From NCBI GenBank assembly GCA_020725265.1, contig DYFK01000003.1, positions 1-64,000 of the forward strand: a DNA stretch of 64,000 nt, in the 5' to 3' direction. The translations under genes were made by a program, and so were the position numbers. A model generated the notes under the pieces. It saw only the letters and a list, made by a program, of their open reading frames with translations. It was not told the origin of the DNA and did not search any database. Origin of the DNA: Hydrogenophilus sp. GTDB taxonomy: Bacteria > Pseudomonadota > Gammaproteobacteria > Burkholderiales > Thiobacillaceae. Below, piece after piece: positions 38,849-47,527 of this stretch. Numbering within the stretch: position 1 is the first letter of the stretch; the number at the start of each line of letters is the position of its first letter.

Positions 38849-40382
38849 TAAGCGGATGACCGGACATTTCCAGCGGCTGCGGCAATCCCATCATGCGCAG
38901 CAAGGTCGGCGCGACATCCTCCAGGGCGCCGGTCTCGCTCATGCGGGCCGGGCGACCGACGTAGATGAATGGCACCAGATTGGTGGTATGCGCGGTATGT
39001 GGCTGACCGGTGACCGGGTCGCGCATGGTCTCGGCGTTGCCATGGTCGGCGGTGATCAGCACCTCGCCACCGATCGCCCGCATCGCCTCGACCACCCGTC
39101 CCAGGCATGCATCAACCGCCTCGACGGCGTTGATCGTGGCCGGAATGAAGCCGGTATGGCCAACCATGTCACAGTTGGCGTAATTGCAGATGATGGCATC
39201 GTACTTGCGGCTCTCGATCGCCTCGACCAGCTTGTCGGTGACCTCGTGGGCGCTCATTTCCGGTTTCTGGTCATATGTGGCGACGCCAGGTGACTTCACC
39301 ATGATCCGGTCCTCGCCGGGGTACACGGTTTCCTCGCCGCCATTGAAGAAATAGGTGACGTGCGGATATTTCTCCGTTTCCGCGATGCGCAGTTGACGCA
39401 GCCCCAGGTTGGCGATGTATTCGCCAAAACCGTTGCGCACGTGCTCCTGCGGGAATGCCACGGGGATGTCGAATTCCTCGCTGTAACTGGTCAGCGTGCA
39501 GAAATTGCTGAGGCGGGGCACATAATCGCGCTCGAATTCGGCGAAATCCGGCGCGATGAAAGCCCGGGTCAGTTCGCGACCTCGATCCGACCTGAAGTTC
39601 ATGAACACGATCGCGTCGCCGTCTTCCATGCGCACCGGCTCCTCGCCCTCGGGCGCGATCACGGTCGGCTTGACGAACTCGTCGGTCTCGTCGCGAGCGT
39701 ACGCGGCGGCCAATCCCGCGAGCGCATCCAGCGCGCGATACTCGGCCCGGCCGAGAGTCACCAGATCGTAGGCCAGCTTGACGCGCTGCCAGCGTCGATC
39801 CCGGTCCATCGCGAAATACCGGCCGACAATGCTGGCGATACGCCCGCCGCCCAATTCCGCGATCTTGCCATTCAACCTGCCCAGAAACAGTTCCGCGCTT
39901 TTTGGCGGCGTATCCCGTCCGTCCAGGAAGGCATGCAGATACACCTTTTCGATCCCCGCGCGCACCGCCATCTCCAGCATCGCGTGAATATGGCTTTCGT
40001 GACTGTGCACGCCGCCGTCCGACAACAGGCCGAAGATATGGAGGGATTTTCCGGAAGCACGAACCTTGTCGACCACCTCGACCAACACCCGGTTGCTGGC
40101 GAAATCACCGTTGGCAATGGAACGCTCGATTCTGGTGAATTCCTGATAAACCACGCGGCCCGCGCCGATATTGAGATGACCGACCTCGGAATTTCCCATC
40201 TGGCCGGCGGGCAGCCCCACCGCAGCTTCGGATGCCTGGATCAGGGCATGTGGATGCTCACGCCAGTAGCGATCGAAATTGGGCTTGTTCGCGCAAGCGA
40301 TGGCGTTTGAGTCATCCCGGGCCCGACAGCCGAAACCGTCGAGGATGACGAGCAGGACAGGCTTGGTGGAGGCTGTTGGCAT
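38835..40382 (-). CDS. gpmI: 2,3-bisphosphoglycerate-independent phosphoglycerate mutase
   Basis: GpmI interconverts 3- and 2-phosphoglycerate in glycolysis and gluconeogenesis with two Mn2+ ions. The 515-residue protein starts with the metal motif VILDGFG (Asp15). It carries the phosphoserine site GNSEVGHLN (Ser65) and ends with the metal motif TADHGNAE. Length is as expected. It heads the gpmI-envC-ctpA-moeB row, an order widespread in proteobacteria. The 156-base gap upstream is shared with the ArsR-type regulator and is AT-rich. Confidence 0.96.
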   Translation of the reverse strand: MPTASTKPVLLVILDGFGCRARDDSNAIACANKPNFDRYWREHPHALIQASEAAVGLPAGQMGNSEVGHLNIGAGRVVYQEFTRIERSIANGDFASNRVLVEVVDKVRASGKSLHIFGLLSDGGVHSHESHIHAMLEMAVRAGIEKVYLHAFLDGRDTPPKSAELFLGRLNGKIAELGGGRIASIVGRYFAMDRDRRWQRVKLAYDLVTLGRAEYRALDALAGLAAAYARDETDEFVKPTVIAPEGEEPVRMEDGDAIVFMNFRSDRGRELTRAFIAPDFAEFERDYVPRLSNFCTLTSYSEEFDIPVAFPQEHVRNGFGEYIANLGLRQLRIAETEKYPHVTYFFNGGEETVYPGEDRIMVKSPGVATYDQKPEMSAHEVTDKLVEAIESRKYDAIICNYANCDMVGHTGFIPATINAVEAVDACLGRVVEAMRAIGGEVLITADHGNAETMRDPVTGQPHTAHTTNLVPFIYVGRPARMSETGALEDVAPTLLRMMGLPQPLEMSGHPLIEFE

Positions 40383-40437
40383 CAGTGAATTTTATCGTTT
40401 TTGGAAGCGATCTAAGGCGATATTTTCATGGGGTATT

Positions 40438-40458
40438 TTAGTATATTTGAATACTTAA
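40438..40458. promoter_or_regulatory. Inverted repeat upstream of the ArsR-type regulator (candidate operator)
   Basis: AGTAT-ATTTGA-ATACT (40440-40455) has perfect five-base arms and a six-base spacer. The symmetry continues imperfectly outward (TT on the left, AA on the right). It lies about 80 bases before the regulator ATG, next to a -10-like TATACT (40464-40469), and also faces gpmI. The same 5-6-5 geometry occurs at the efflux operon promoter, which supports autoregulation. Confidence 0.5.
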
Positions 40459-40538
40459 CGCGATATACTGGTACGTCAGTACGATGAAACGCGCTCGCCA
40501 CGCACTTTCCCAATCATCCCGGTAGCACGGAGCAAACA

Positions 40539-40856
40539 ATGATCACCGAGTCCACGGAACTCATCGACAAGGACGAACACATCGAACAAGCCTCCCGCGC
40601 CCTCAAGGCCATGTCCCACCCCTTGCGCCTCAAGATCCTCTGCGTTCTCGGCGACAAGGAAGTGAGCGTGCAGGACATCGTCGAGAACGTGGGCACCTCG
40701 CAAAGCAACATCTCGCAGCATCTTGCCATCCTGCGCGACAAGGGCGTGCTGCGTACCCGCAAGGACGCCAACCGTGTCTACTATCGCGTGGGAGACACCC
40801 GCACGCTCCAGTTGATCGGCATGATGCGCGACGTTTTCTGCGGCTTCGCCAAGTAA
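40539..40856 (+). CDS. ArsR-family repressor, probable persulfide sensor (BigR/SqrR-like)
   Basis: A 105-residue winged-helix regulator. The recognition region is VGTSQSNISQHLAILRDKGVL (about 51-71), followed by the wing RKDANRVYYRV. The only two cysteines, Cys35 (in KILCVLG) and Cys101 (in DVFCGF), are 66 residues apart. As recalled, that is the same spacing and the same local context as the dithiol of BigR (Cys42/Cys108) and SqrR (Cys41/Cys107), which form a polysulfide link and release DNA. No ArsR-type CxC metal site is seen. The downstream operon (efflux pump, DUF2892, rhodanese, glutaredoxin) fits a sulfide/persulfide response. Function as a sensor is inferred. Confidence 0.85.
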   Translation: MITESTELIDKDEHIEQASRALKAMSHPLRLKILCVLGDKEVSVQDIVENVGTSQSNISQHLAILRDKGVLRTRKDANRVYYRVGDTRTLQLIGMMRDVFCGFAK

Positions 40857-40906
40857 CTCCCCTCCGCGCTCCGACCCGCCCCCCCCCAAGGGGCGCCCCA
40901 CCCTGA

Positions 40907-40929
40907 AAGACGCGGCAGCGCCGCGTCTT
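40907..40929 (+). terminator. Hairpin after the regulator gene
   Basis: Perfect ten-base arms AAGACGCGGC and GCCGCGTCTT enclose AGC. It lies 50 bases after the regulator stop and before the efflux promoter. The following bases (GCGCTATCTTG) are only mildly T-rich, so the hairpin is a partial terminator at best. A run of nine C residues lies just upstream (40879-40887). Confidence 0.5.
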
Positions 40930-40963
40930 GCGCTATCTTGATATCCACACCGAACGTTTTATA

Positions 40964-41006
40964 TTGTCATAAGTTAATTTAATGGTTAATATTAGCGTTA
41001 TCTAAT
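40964..41006 (+). promoter_or_regulatory. Promoter and operator of the efflux-rhodanese operon
   Basis: TTGTCA (40964-40969) and TAATAT (40987-40992) are 17 bases apart, matching five and four of six sigma-70 consensus bases. The inverted repeat ATTAG-CGTTAT-CTAAT (40991-41006) begins in the -10 and covers the expected start point near 41000, a classic repressor position. Its 5-6-5 geometry equals that of the repeat before the regulator gene. The leader to the ATG at 41052 is about 50 bases. Confidence 0.65.
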
Positions 41007-41051
41007 TTACCTTGCCGCGCGTCGGCTGGGTCGAACTCGCGAGGTGTAACG

Positions 41052-42389
41052 ATGTGGATACGTACGGCGTCGCTTCAAGTCCTGACAATCGCGCTGTCCC
41101 TGGGCGGGCATGCCATGGCGGATACGTTGACCCTGCGCAAGACGGTCGAGCTAGCGCTGCATCACAATCCAGAGCTGGCGGCGAGCCGGGCCCGCGTCGA
41201 CTTGGCCGAAGCCGGGCTGAGACAGGCCGAAGGCGCGCGCTTGCCGCGCGTGACCTTGTCACTTTCCGCGACCCGTACCAATGACGCGCTTGCCGCGTTC
41301 GGCCTGAAACTCGGCCAGGAACGGATCAGCGCCGCGGATTTCGATCCGGTCAGACTCAACAACCCAAACGCCATCAATAATTTGAATACCCGTATCGAGG
41401 TCATGGCGCCCGTATATACCGGCGGCCAGATCGCCGCCCGCCAAGATGAAGCGCGCGCGTGGGCGCGCGCGGCGCGCGAAGGCGTCGAGGCAAGCCGTCA
41501 GGAATTGCTGATGAACGTCCTCAAGGCCTATCAGAGCGTGCACCTCGCCCGCGCCTACATCCAAGTCTCCGAGCAGGCACGCGTGGCGGCGGCGGAATTC
41601 CTGCGCGTCAGCGAAAATCTGCACAAGCAGGGCATGGCCGTGCGCGCCGATGTGCTCGCGGCGCGGGTCAATCTGGATGACGCCAGACTGCGCCTGGCCG
41701 AGGCGAAACGCCTGGAAGCCGACGCACTGGATCAGCTCAAGTTGTTGTTGGGGCGCGATTTGGGCGAGAGCATCGATGTCGATGGCGAGTTCCTGCCGTC
41801 TCCGCCCACGGAGGATGCCGCCACCCTGCGTGCCCGCGCGCTCGCGGAGCATCCCGCGCTGAAGGCCCTGCGCGGCCAGAACGACGCCACCAGATCGGCG
41901 CTGGAAGCCGCGCGCGGCGCCAAGAAACCGCAGTTCAACGTCATGGCCCGCCATGACTGGAACGACAAGAACATCGGCATGGACGCGGCCTCCTACACCA
42001 TCGCCGGCGTGCTCAGTTGGACCGCCTTCGACGGCGGCCTGAACGATGCCGCGATCGACCGCGCCCAGGCCACCAGCCTGGAGCATGCGGCCAAACTGCG
42101 CCAGGCCGAGGATGGCATCGTGTTCCAGGTCACCGAGGCACGCCGCCGCGCCCTGGAAGCGGAAACACGCGTCGAAGTACGAGAAGCCGCCGTACTGGAA
42201 GCCGAGGAAGCGCAGCGCCTGACCAAGCGGCGTTACGAGAACGGCATCACCACGCTGACCGACCTGCTGTCCGCGCAGGCGCAACTGGACAAGACCCGCG
42301 CCGATCTGGCGCGCGCGCGTTACGACCGCGCGGTCAGCCGTGGCGAGGTGCTGCGCGCGGCCGGCATGCTCACGCAGGAACAACTTTGA
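41052..42389 (+). CDS. TolC-family outer membrane efflux protein
   Basis: A 445-residue outer-membrane channel of the OEP/TolC family. Residues 1-23 are a signal peptide ending AMA. Two homologous helical repeats follow (starting near VELALHHNPELAASRARVDLAEAGL and, in the second half, EHPALKALRGQNDATRSALEAARG), with beta segments of the barrel between helices. GAGGTG precedes the ATG. It is the first gene of a tripartite pump operon with the adaptor and RND genes. The substrate is unknown; the sulfur-linked genes downstream suggest a sulfur compound or another agent formed under sulfide stress. Confidence 0.9.
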   Translation: MWIRTASLQVLTIALSLGGHAMADTLTLRKTVELALHHNPELAASRARVDLAEAGLRQAEGARLPRVTLSLSATRTNDALAAFGLKLGQERISAADFDPVRLNNPNAINNLNTRIEVMAPVYTGGQIAARQDEARAWARAAREGVEASRQELLMNVLKAYQSVHLARAYIQVSEQARVAAAEFLRVSENLHKQGMAVRADVLAARVNLDDARLRLAEAKRLEADALDQLKLLLGRDLGESIDVDGEFLPSPPTEDAATLRARALAEHPALKALRGQNDATRSALEAARGAKKPQFNVMARHDWNDKNIGMDAASYTIAGVLSWTAFDGGLNDAAIDRAQATSLEHAAKLRQAEDGIVFQVTEARRRALEAETRVEVREAAVLEAEEAQRLTKRRYENGITTLTDLLSAQAQLDKTRADLARARYDRAVSRGEVLRAAGMLTQEQL

Positions 42390-42400
42390 AAGGAACCGCG

Positions 42401-43471
42401 ATGACCCGCTCCATGCTTCCCGCCTTCCTGCTGGCCACCTTGCTGGCGACGGCGCTTATCGGCTGCGGTGGCGATGACTCCAGGCGCGTCGCCACCGAGG
42501 GCAAGACCGTGGCCGCGGAAATCGGCGAAGTCGCGCGTGGTCTCGCGAGCGCGCGCGAGGCCACGCCAGCTACCGTGGTCGCGGAAACCCAGGTACGCAT
42601 GGCCTCGCGCCTGATGGGTTACATCCGCGCCATCGACGTCGCCGAGGGCCAACGCGTGGCGGTTGGCCAACGTCTGTTCAGCATCGACCCGGTCGAGGCG
42701 CAGGGCCAGGTCGATCAGGCACGCGCCGCGTTGCGCCAGGCCGAGGACGCCCATGCCGACGCGCGTCTGGAATACGAGCGCTTCGCCGCCTTGCTGAAAG
42801 AGGAAGCGGTAACCCGCCAGCAATACGAAAAAATGAAACTGCAGGCGGACATCGCCGAATCCCGCGTGACCCAGGCCAAGGCCGCGCTTGCCAGCGCCGG
42901 CAACCAGTTGCGCTATGCCACCGTCACCTCACCGATCGCCGGTGTGGTCACCGCCAAGCTGGCACGCGCCGGTGATCTGGCCACCCCCGGCCAGCCGGTC
43001 CTGGTGATCGAAGATCCGGATCGCCTACAAGTGGAAACACAGGTTCCGGAGCACCTGTTGAAGTCACTCAAGCCGGGCGCCATGGTGGCGGTCGAGGTCG
43101 ATGGTATCGACGGCACCCTGGAAGCGCGGGTTGCCCGGACATCCCCCGCCGCCGATCCGGTCAGCCGCACCTTCCTGGTCAAGCTCGATGTCGCCGCGAC
43201 CGGTCTTCGTAGCGGCCTGTTCGCGCGCGCGCTGTTCCCGATCGGCGAGCGAGAGGTCCTGACCGTGCCGGAATCCGCGCTGGTGCGTCGTGCCGGCATC
43301 GACGGCGTGTTCGTGGTTGACGCCGACAACATCGCGCGCTTCCGCATGGTCCGCGTCGGCGAACGCCGCGATGGCCGCGTCGAGGCGCAGGCGGGGCTGA
43401 CCGCGGGCGAACGCGTGGTGATCGGCGGCGAACTCGACCGCCTGGAATCCGGCGACAAGGTCGGCGCCTGA
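42401..43471 (+). CDS. RND efflux periplasmic adaptor (membrane fusion protein)
   Basis: A 356-residue lipoprotein adaptor. The lipobox is LIGC with Cys23 or close to it. A lipoyl/hairpin region is followed by an alpha-helical hairpin (about 100-165), a beta-barrel (about 190-270) and a membrane-proximal domain. The start at 42401 follows AAGGAA and is 12 bases after the tolC stop. It would link the inner-membrane pump to the outer-membrane channel encoded beside it. Confidence 0.9.
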   Translation: MTRSMLPAFLLATLLATALIGCGGDDSRRVATEGKTVAAEIGEVARGLASAREATPATVVAETQVRMASRLMGYIRAIDVAEGQRVAVGQRLFSIDPVEAQGQVDQARAALRQAEDAHADARLEYERFAALLKEEAVTRQQYEKMKLQADIAESRVTQAKAALASAGNQLRYATVTSPIAGVVTAKLARAGDLATPGQPVLVIEDPDRLQVETQVPEHLLKSLKPGAMVAVEVDGIDGTLEARVARTSPAADPVSRTFLVKLDVAATGLRSGLFARALFPIGEREVLTVPESALVRRAGIDGVFVVDADNIARFRMVRVGERRDGRVEAQAGLTAGERVVIGGELDRLESGDKVGA

Positions 43472-43496
43472 GCGCGCGCCAGAACGGGAGCCCGAC

Positions 43497-46400
43497 ATGT
43501 CCGCGCAAGACTCGCCCATCAACATCGCCGGCAAGCTCGCCGACGCCTTTCTCGAATCGAAGATCACACCGCTGATCATCCTCGCGCTGTTCCTGCTCGG
43601 CGTGCTCGCATTGAGCCTGACGCCGCGCGAATACAACCCGCAGATCGTGGTGCCGGCGGCCAACATCATCGTCACCAAGCCGGGCGCTTCCGCCGAGGAG
43701 ATCGACAACCTGATCGTCAAGCCGTTGCAGGCGATCATGCACGCGCAGTCCGGCGTCGACCACACCTACGGCTACGCCACCAACGATTACGGCGTGGTGA
43801 CCGTGCAGTTCGAGGTCGGCGAGGATCAGGAGCAGAGCCTGGTCAAGCTGTACAACCAGCTCGTGCAGAACATGGACCGCATCCCGCCGGGCGCCAACGA
43901 ACCGATCGTCAAGCCGATCAATGTCGACGACGTACCCATCCTGACCATCACGCTGAGTTCTCGCACGCATGACGACCGCGTGCTGCGCGAGGTCGGCGCG
44001 CGCCTGCTGGAGCACCTGCGCAACGCCCCGGGTGTGTCGTTCACGCAACTGGTGGGCGGCCGCGCGCCGGCGCTCAACGTTTGGATGGATCCGCAGCGCG
44101 TGGCCGCCGCCGGCCTTTCCCTGGATCGGGTAGACCAGGCCCTGCGTGGCGCCAATGTGTCGGCGCCACTCGGTACGCTGACCCGCGACAATCGCGCGAC
44201 GCCGTTGCGCCTGGACGGCTTCCTGGGCAGCGCCGAGGAAGTCGGCGCCATCGTCGTTGGCGCATCGCAGGGGCGGCCGGTGTATCTGCGCGACATCGCG
44301 CGCATCGAAAAGGGCGCCGCCGAAGTCGAGGAAGCATCCTGGATCGGTTTCGGACCCGCCGCCAAATCCGCGCCACATGCCGGCGCGGCCAGCGCCGTGA
44401 CCCTGGCCATCGCCAAGAAAGCTGGCACCAACGCGGTCGACGTCGCCGCCGCCGTGCAAGCCAAGCTCGATGAACTCAAGCGCCAGGCCATCCCGGACGG
44501 CATCGACGTCACCATCACGCGCGACGACGGCGAGCGTGCCAACGCCGCCGTCAATCTGCTGGTCGAGCACTTGGGCATCGCCATCTTCACCGTCATCCTG
44601 CTGATGTGGTGGTTCCTTGGCTGGCGGGAGGCGGGCATCGTCACCATGACCATTCCACTGATCCTGTTCATCGTGCTGGCGGTCGGCCTGATGCTCGGTC
44701 AGACCATCAACCGCATCACGCTGTTCGCGCTGATCCTGGCGCTCGGCCTGCTGGTCGACGATTCCATCGTGGTCATCGAGAACATCCACCGCCACCTGCA
44801 TCACGGCAAGGTGAAGATGGAGGAATTCGGCAAGACCCTGGTCAACGCCACCAACGAGATCGGCAACCCGACCAACGTCGCCACGCTGGCGGTGATCCTC
44901 GCCTTCATCCCGATGGCCTTCGTCACCGGCATGATGGGGCCGTTCATGCGACCGATACCGATCAACGTGCCGGTGGCCATGCTCGCCTCGCTGTTGATCG
45001 CCTATTCCGTGGTGCCCTGGGCGGCGCGCCGCGTGCTGCGCGGCAAGGCCATGCGCGAAATGGAAAAGCGCGAAACCCTGGAGGATCACGGCCACGCCAA
45101 GGCGGACCCGCTGCGTCGCGCATATCTTGCGGTGGCGCGTCCGCTGATGGAGAGCGCGGCCAAGCGCAACCTGTTCTTCCTGGTGGTGGCGATCCTGCTG
45201 ATTGCCGCCATGCTGATGCCGGCCTGGCAGTTCGTGCGCCCGTCCGGCATGAACGGCCCGCTATCACCGCTGGGGGTGGAGCTGAAGATGCTGCCCAACG
45301 ACAACACCAACACCATGCTGTTGCAGGTGGACATGCCGGCCGGCACCGCGCTGGCCGCCACCGACCGGGTCGCGCGCGCGGTCGGCGAGGCGCTCGCCAC
45401 GCATCCCGAGGTGGCCGACTATCAGACCTTCCTGGGCATGGCCGCGCCCATCGACTTCGCCGCCCTGGTGCGCGGCGACATGTTGAAGCGCGGCGAAAAC
45501 CTGGCGCAGATCCGCGTCAACCTGAGCGACAAGCATCAACGTTCCGTTTCCTCCCACACCATCGCGGAAGAATTCGACGGCGCGCTGAAAGATGTGCGCG
45601 CCGCCTATCCCGAGGCTCGTATCAAGATCTACGAGACGCCCCCCGGCCCGCCGGTGCCGTCGCAAGTGCTGGCCGAGCTGTACGGCCCTGACTACGACAC
45701 GCTGCGCGCAGCCGCCGGCGACGTGCGCGCGGCGTTCGGCCAGGTTTACGGCCTGATCAACGTCGACGACAGTGTCACCGCCGACGTCCGGAGCTTCCGC
45801 GTGCGCGTCGACGCCGAGCAGGCCATGCTCGCCGGTGTCGCGCCCGCGCAGGTCGCCAAGCTGCTGCGCGACTACGTGTCCGGCTTCCGGATCGGCACCC
45901 TGCACGCGGTCGACGCGCGCGAGCCGATCGATATCAGCGTGCGCCTGCCGCGCGAGCTGCGCGCCGATCCGACGACGTTGCTCAACCTGCGCATCGCCAA
46001 CGCCCAGGGCACGCAGATTCCGCTGTCGGCCATCGCCAGCGTGGAGCAGTTGCCGGAGCCCAAACCGATCCATGCCCGTGACCTGCACGCCAACGTCATG
46101 GTCGGCGGCGAGATGCTCAAGTCCAGCCCGGTCTACGCGGTGCTGGCGCTCGACCAGATGCTGGACGGCAAGACCCTGCCCAGCGGCGCCACTTTCACCA
46201 CCGGCAACCTCGGCTTCGTCGAGGCGCAGCCGAAGGATGTGGTCGATTACACGCTGCTGTGGGGCGGCGAGATGCGCCTGACCCTGGACGTGTTTCGCGA
46301 CCTGGGCTCGGCCTTCATCGTCGCGCTGGTGTTGATCTACCTGACACTCACCGCCTACTACAAGTCGTTCATGCTGCCGATCATCGTCATGGGCGCCATC

Positions 46401-46787
46401 CCGCTCACCCTGATCGGCGTGTTCCCCGGCCACTGGGCGATGGACCAGGCGTTCACCGCCACCTCGATGATCGGCGTCATCGCCCTTGCCGGGGTGGTGG
46501 TGCGCAACTCGCTGCTGCTGATCGACTTCATCCTCGACTACCGCCGCCAAGGCTATTCACTGGAAGAGGCGGTGATGGAGGCCGGCGCCGTGCGCTTCCG
46601 CCCCATCCTGCTCACCGCGCTGGCGATCATCGCCGCCTCGGCGATCATGGTCACCGACCCGGTGTTCGGCGGTCTCGCGGTGTCGCTGATCTTCGGCACC
46701 TTCGCCTCGACGGCGTTGACCCTGGTGGTGATCCCCTTGCTGTACCTGCTGTGGCAGCGCCGTCTGCCCGCCGCCACGACGGCGTGA
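43497..46787 (+). CDS. RND-family efflux pump, inner membrane subunit
   Basis: A 1096-residue proton-driven transporter with the RND plan of twelve membrane helices and two large periplasmic loops. The proton-relay aspartates of helix 4 are Asp421 and Asp422 (GLLVDDSIVVIENI). The N-terminus is atypical: about 25 polar residues come before helix 1 (ITPLIILALFLLGVLAL), followed by LTPREYNPQIVVP, where AcrB-type pumps have a shorter lead. A loop after the helix 6 region carries LEDHGHAKADPLRRAY. This subgroup often occurs near DUF2892 and rhodanese genes, from memory. It is not of the CusA/CzcA metal type by motif. Confidence 0.92.
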   Translation: MSAQDSPINIAGKLADAFLESKITPLIILALFLLGVLALSLTPREYNPQIVVPAANIIVTKPGASAEEIDNLIVKPLQAIMHAQSGVDHTYGYATNDYGVVTVQFEVGEDQEQSLVKLYNQLVQNMDRIPPGANEPIVKPINVDDVPILTITLSSRTHDDRVLREVGARLLEHLRNAPGVSFTQLVGGRAPALNVWMDPQRVAAAGLSLDRVDQALRGANVSAPLGTLTRDNRATPLRLDGFLGSAEEVGAIVVGASQGRPVYLRDIARIEKGAAEVEEASWIGFGPAAKSAPHAGAASAVTLAIAKKAGTNAVDVAAAVQAKLDELKRQAIPDGIDVTITRDDGERANAAVNLLVEHLGIAIFTVILLMWWFLGWREAGIVTMTIPLILFIVLAVGLMLGQTINRITLFALILALGLLVDDSIVVIENIHRHLHHGKVKMEEFGKTLVNATNEIGNPTNVATLAVILAFIPMAFVTGMMGPFMRPIPINVPVAMLASLLIAYSVVPWAARRVLRGKAMREMEKRETLEDHGHAKADPLRRAYLAVARPLMESAAKRNLFFLVVAILLIAAMLMPAWQFVRPSGMNGPLSPLGVELKMLPNDNTNTMLLQVDMPAGTALAATDRVARAVGEALATHPEVADYQTFLGMAAPIDFAALVRGDMLKRGENLAQIRVNLSDKHQRSVSSHTIAEEFDGALKDVRAAYPEARIKIYETPPGPPVPSQVLAELYGPDYDTLRAAAGDVRAAFGQVYGLINVDDSVTADVRSFRVRVDAEQAMLAGVAPAQVAKLLRDYVSGFRIGTLHAVDAREPIDISVRLPRELRADPTTLLNLRIANAQGTQIPLSAIASVEQLPEPKPIHARDLHANVMVGGEMLKSSPVYAVLALDQMLDGKTLPSGATFTTGNLGFVEAQPKDVVDYTLLWGGEMRLTLDVFRDLGSAFIVALVLIYLTLTAYYKSFMLPIIVMGAIPLTLIGVFPGHWAMDQAFTATSMIGVIALAGVVVRNSLLLIDFILDYRRQGYSLEEAVMEAGAVRFRPILLTALAIIAASAIMVTDPVFGGLAVSLIFGTFASTALTLVVIPLLYLLWQRRLPAATTA

Positions 46788-46819
46788 CCCGCATTTTTCA
46801 ACCTTGAAAGGAGTTCTCC

Positions 46820-47047
46820 ATGACCATCGAACGCATCATCCGCATCATGGCCGGCGTCATGATCCTGCTGTCGCTCGCCCTCGCCCACTTCACCGGCCAG
46901 GTCGACATGACCAGCCTGTCCTGGCTGTGGTTGACCGCCTTCATCGGCCTCAATCTGCTGCAATCCGGCTTCACCGGTTTCTGCCCGCCGGAAAAACTGC
47001 TCAAGAAGATGGGGTTCCAGGAAGGCGGTAGCGCCTGCTGCAAGTAA
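46820..47047 (+). CDS. DUF2892/YgaP-like small membrane protein
   Basis: A 75-residue protein made of the DUF2892 domain, the membrane part of the rhodanese YgaP: two helices (about 6-24 and 33-55) followed by the conserved GFCPPEKLLKKMG. The C-terminus has a Cys-Cys pair (SACCK). In E. coli the domain is fused to a rhodanese; here a separate membrane rhodanese follows 50 bases later, so the two may act together in sulfane-sulfur handling. AAGGAG precedes the ATG. Confidence 0.85.
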   Translation: MTIERIIRIMAGVMILLSLALAHFTGQVDMTSLSWLWLTAFIGLNLLQSGFTGFCPPEKLLKKMGFQEGGSACCK

Positions 47048-47097
47048 CCGGCTCGCGGTAAACTGCCGGGCTTTCCGTAACACATCGAGGTAACCGG

Positions 47098-47514
47098 ATG
47101 GATTTCATCCTGCAGAACATCTGGCTGGTGCTGCTGGCCGTCATTTCCGGCGTCATGCTGTTCGGCGGCGGTGGTCTGCTCGGCCGTTTTTCCGGCGTCC
47201 GTCAGATCGGCCCGCAGGAAGCCGTGATGCTGTTCAACCACGACGACGCCTTGGTGCTCGACGTGCGCGAACAGTCGGAATGGGCCGACGGCCACATCGC
47301 CCGGGCCAAGCACATCCCGCTCGGCCAGTTGAAGAACCGGCTGTCGGATCTCGACAAGTTCAAGGGCAAGCCGATCGTGGCGGTCTGCCGCAGCGGCAGC
47401 CGCTCGGCCAGCGCCTGCCGGTTGCTCAAGCAGGCCGGCTTCGAAAACCTGCACAACCTCGCCGGCGGCATGATGGCCTGGGAACAGGCCGGCCTGCCCC
47501 GCGAAAAGAAGTGA
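47098..47514 (+). CDS. Membrane-anchored rhodanese
   Basis: A 138-residue single-domain sulfurtransferase with an N-terminal membrane anchor (about 5-25). The rhodanese fold has DVREQSEWADGHI and the active-site loop CRSGSRS with persulfide-forming Cys97. It corresponds in position to YibN of E. coli, which lies next to grxC, divergent from gpmM. Here grxC follows 13 bases later and gpmI is found 6.7 kb away across the efflux cassette. Confidence 0.92.
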   Translation: MDFILQNIWLVLLAVISGVMLFGGGGLLGRFSGVRQIGPQEAVMLFNHDDALVLDVREQSEWADGHIARAKHIPLGQLKNRLSDLDKFKGKPIVAVCRSGSRSASACRLLKQAGFENLHNLAGGMMAWEQAGLPREKK

Positions 47515-47527
47515 ACCAGGAGTGACC

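Noticed and set aside
40879-40887. Run of nine C residues between regulator and efflux operon (phase-variation tract?)
   Set aside because: It lies in untranslated DNA upstream of the hairpin and more than 75 bases before the -35, so slippage would have no obvious effect.
43179-46550. Two long minus-strand frames over the adaptor and RND genes
   Set aside because: His/Asp/Gln-rich repetitive translations without signal or domain; antisense to a normal RND pump.
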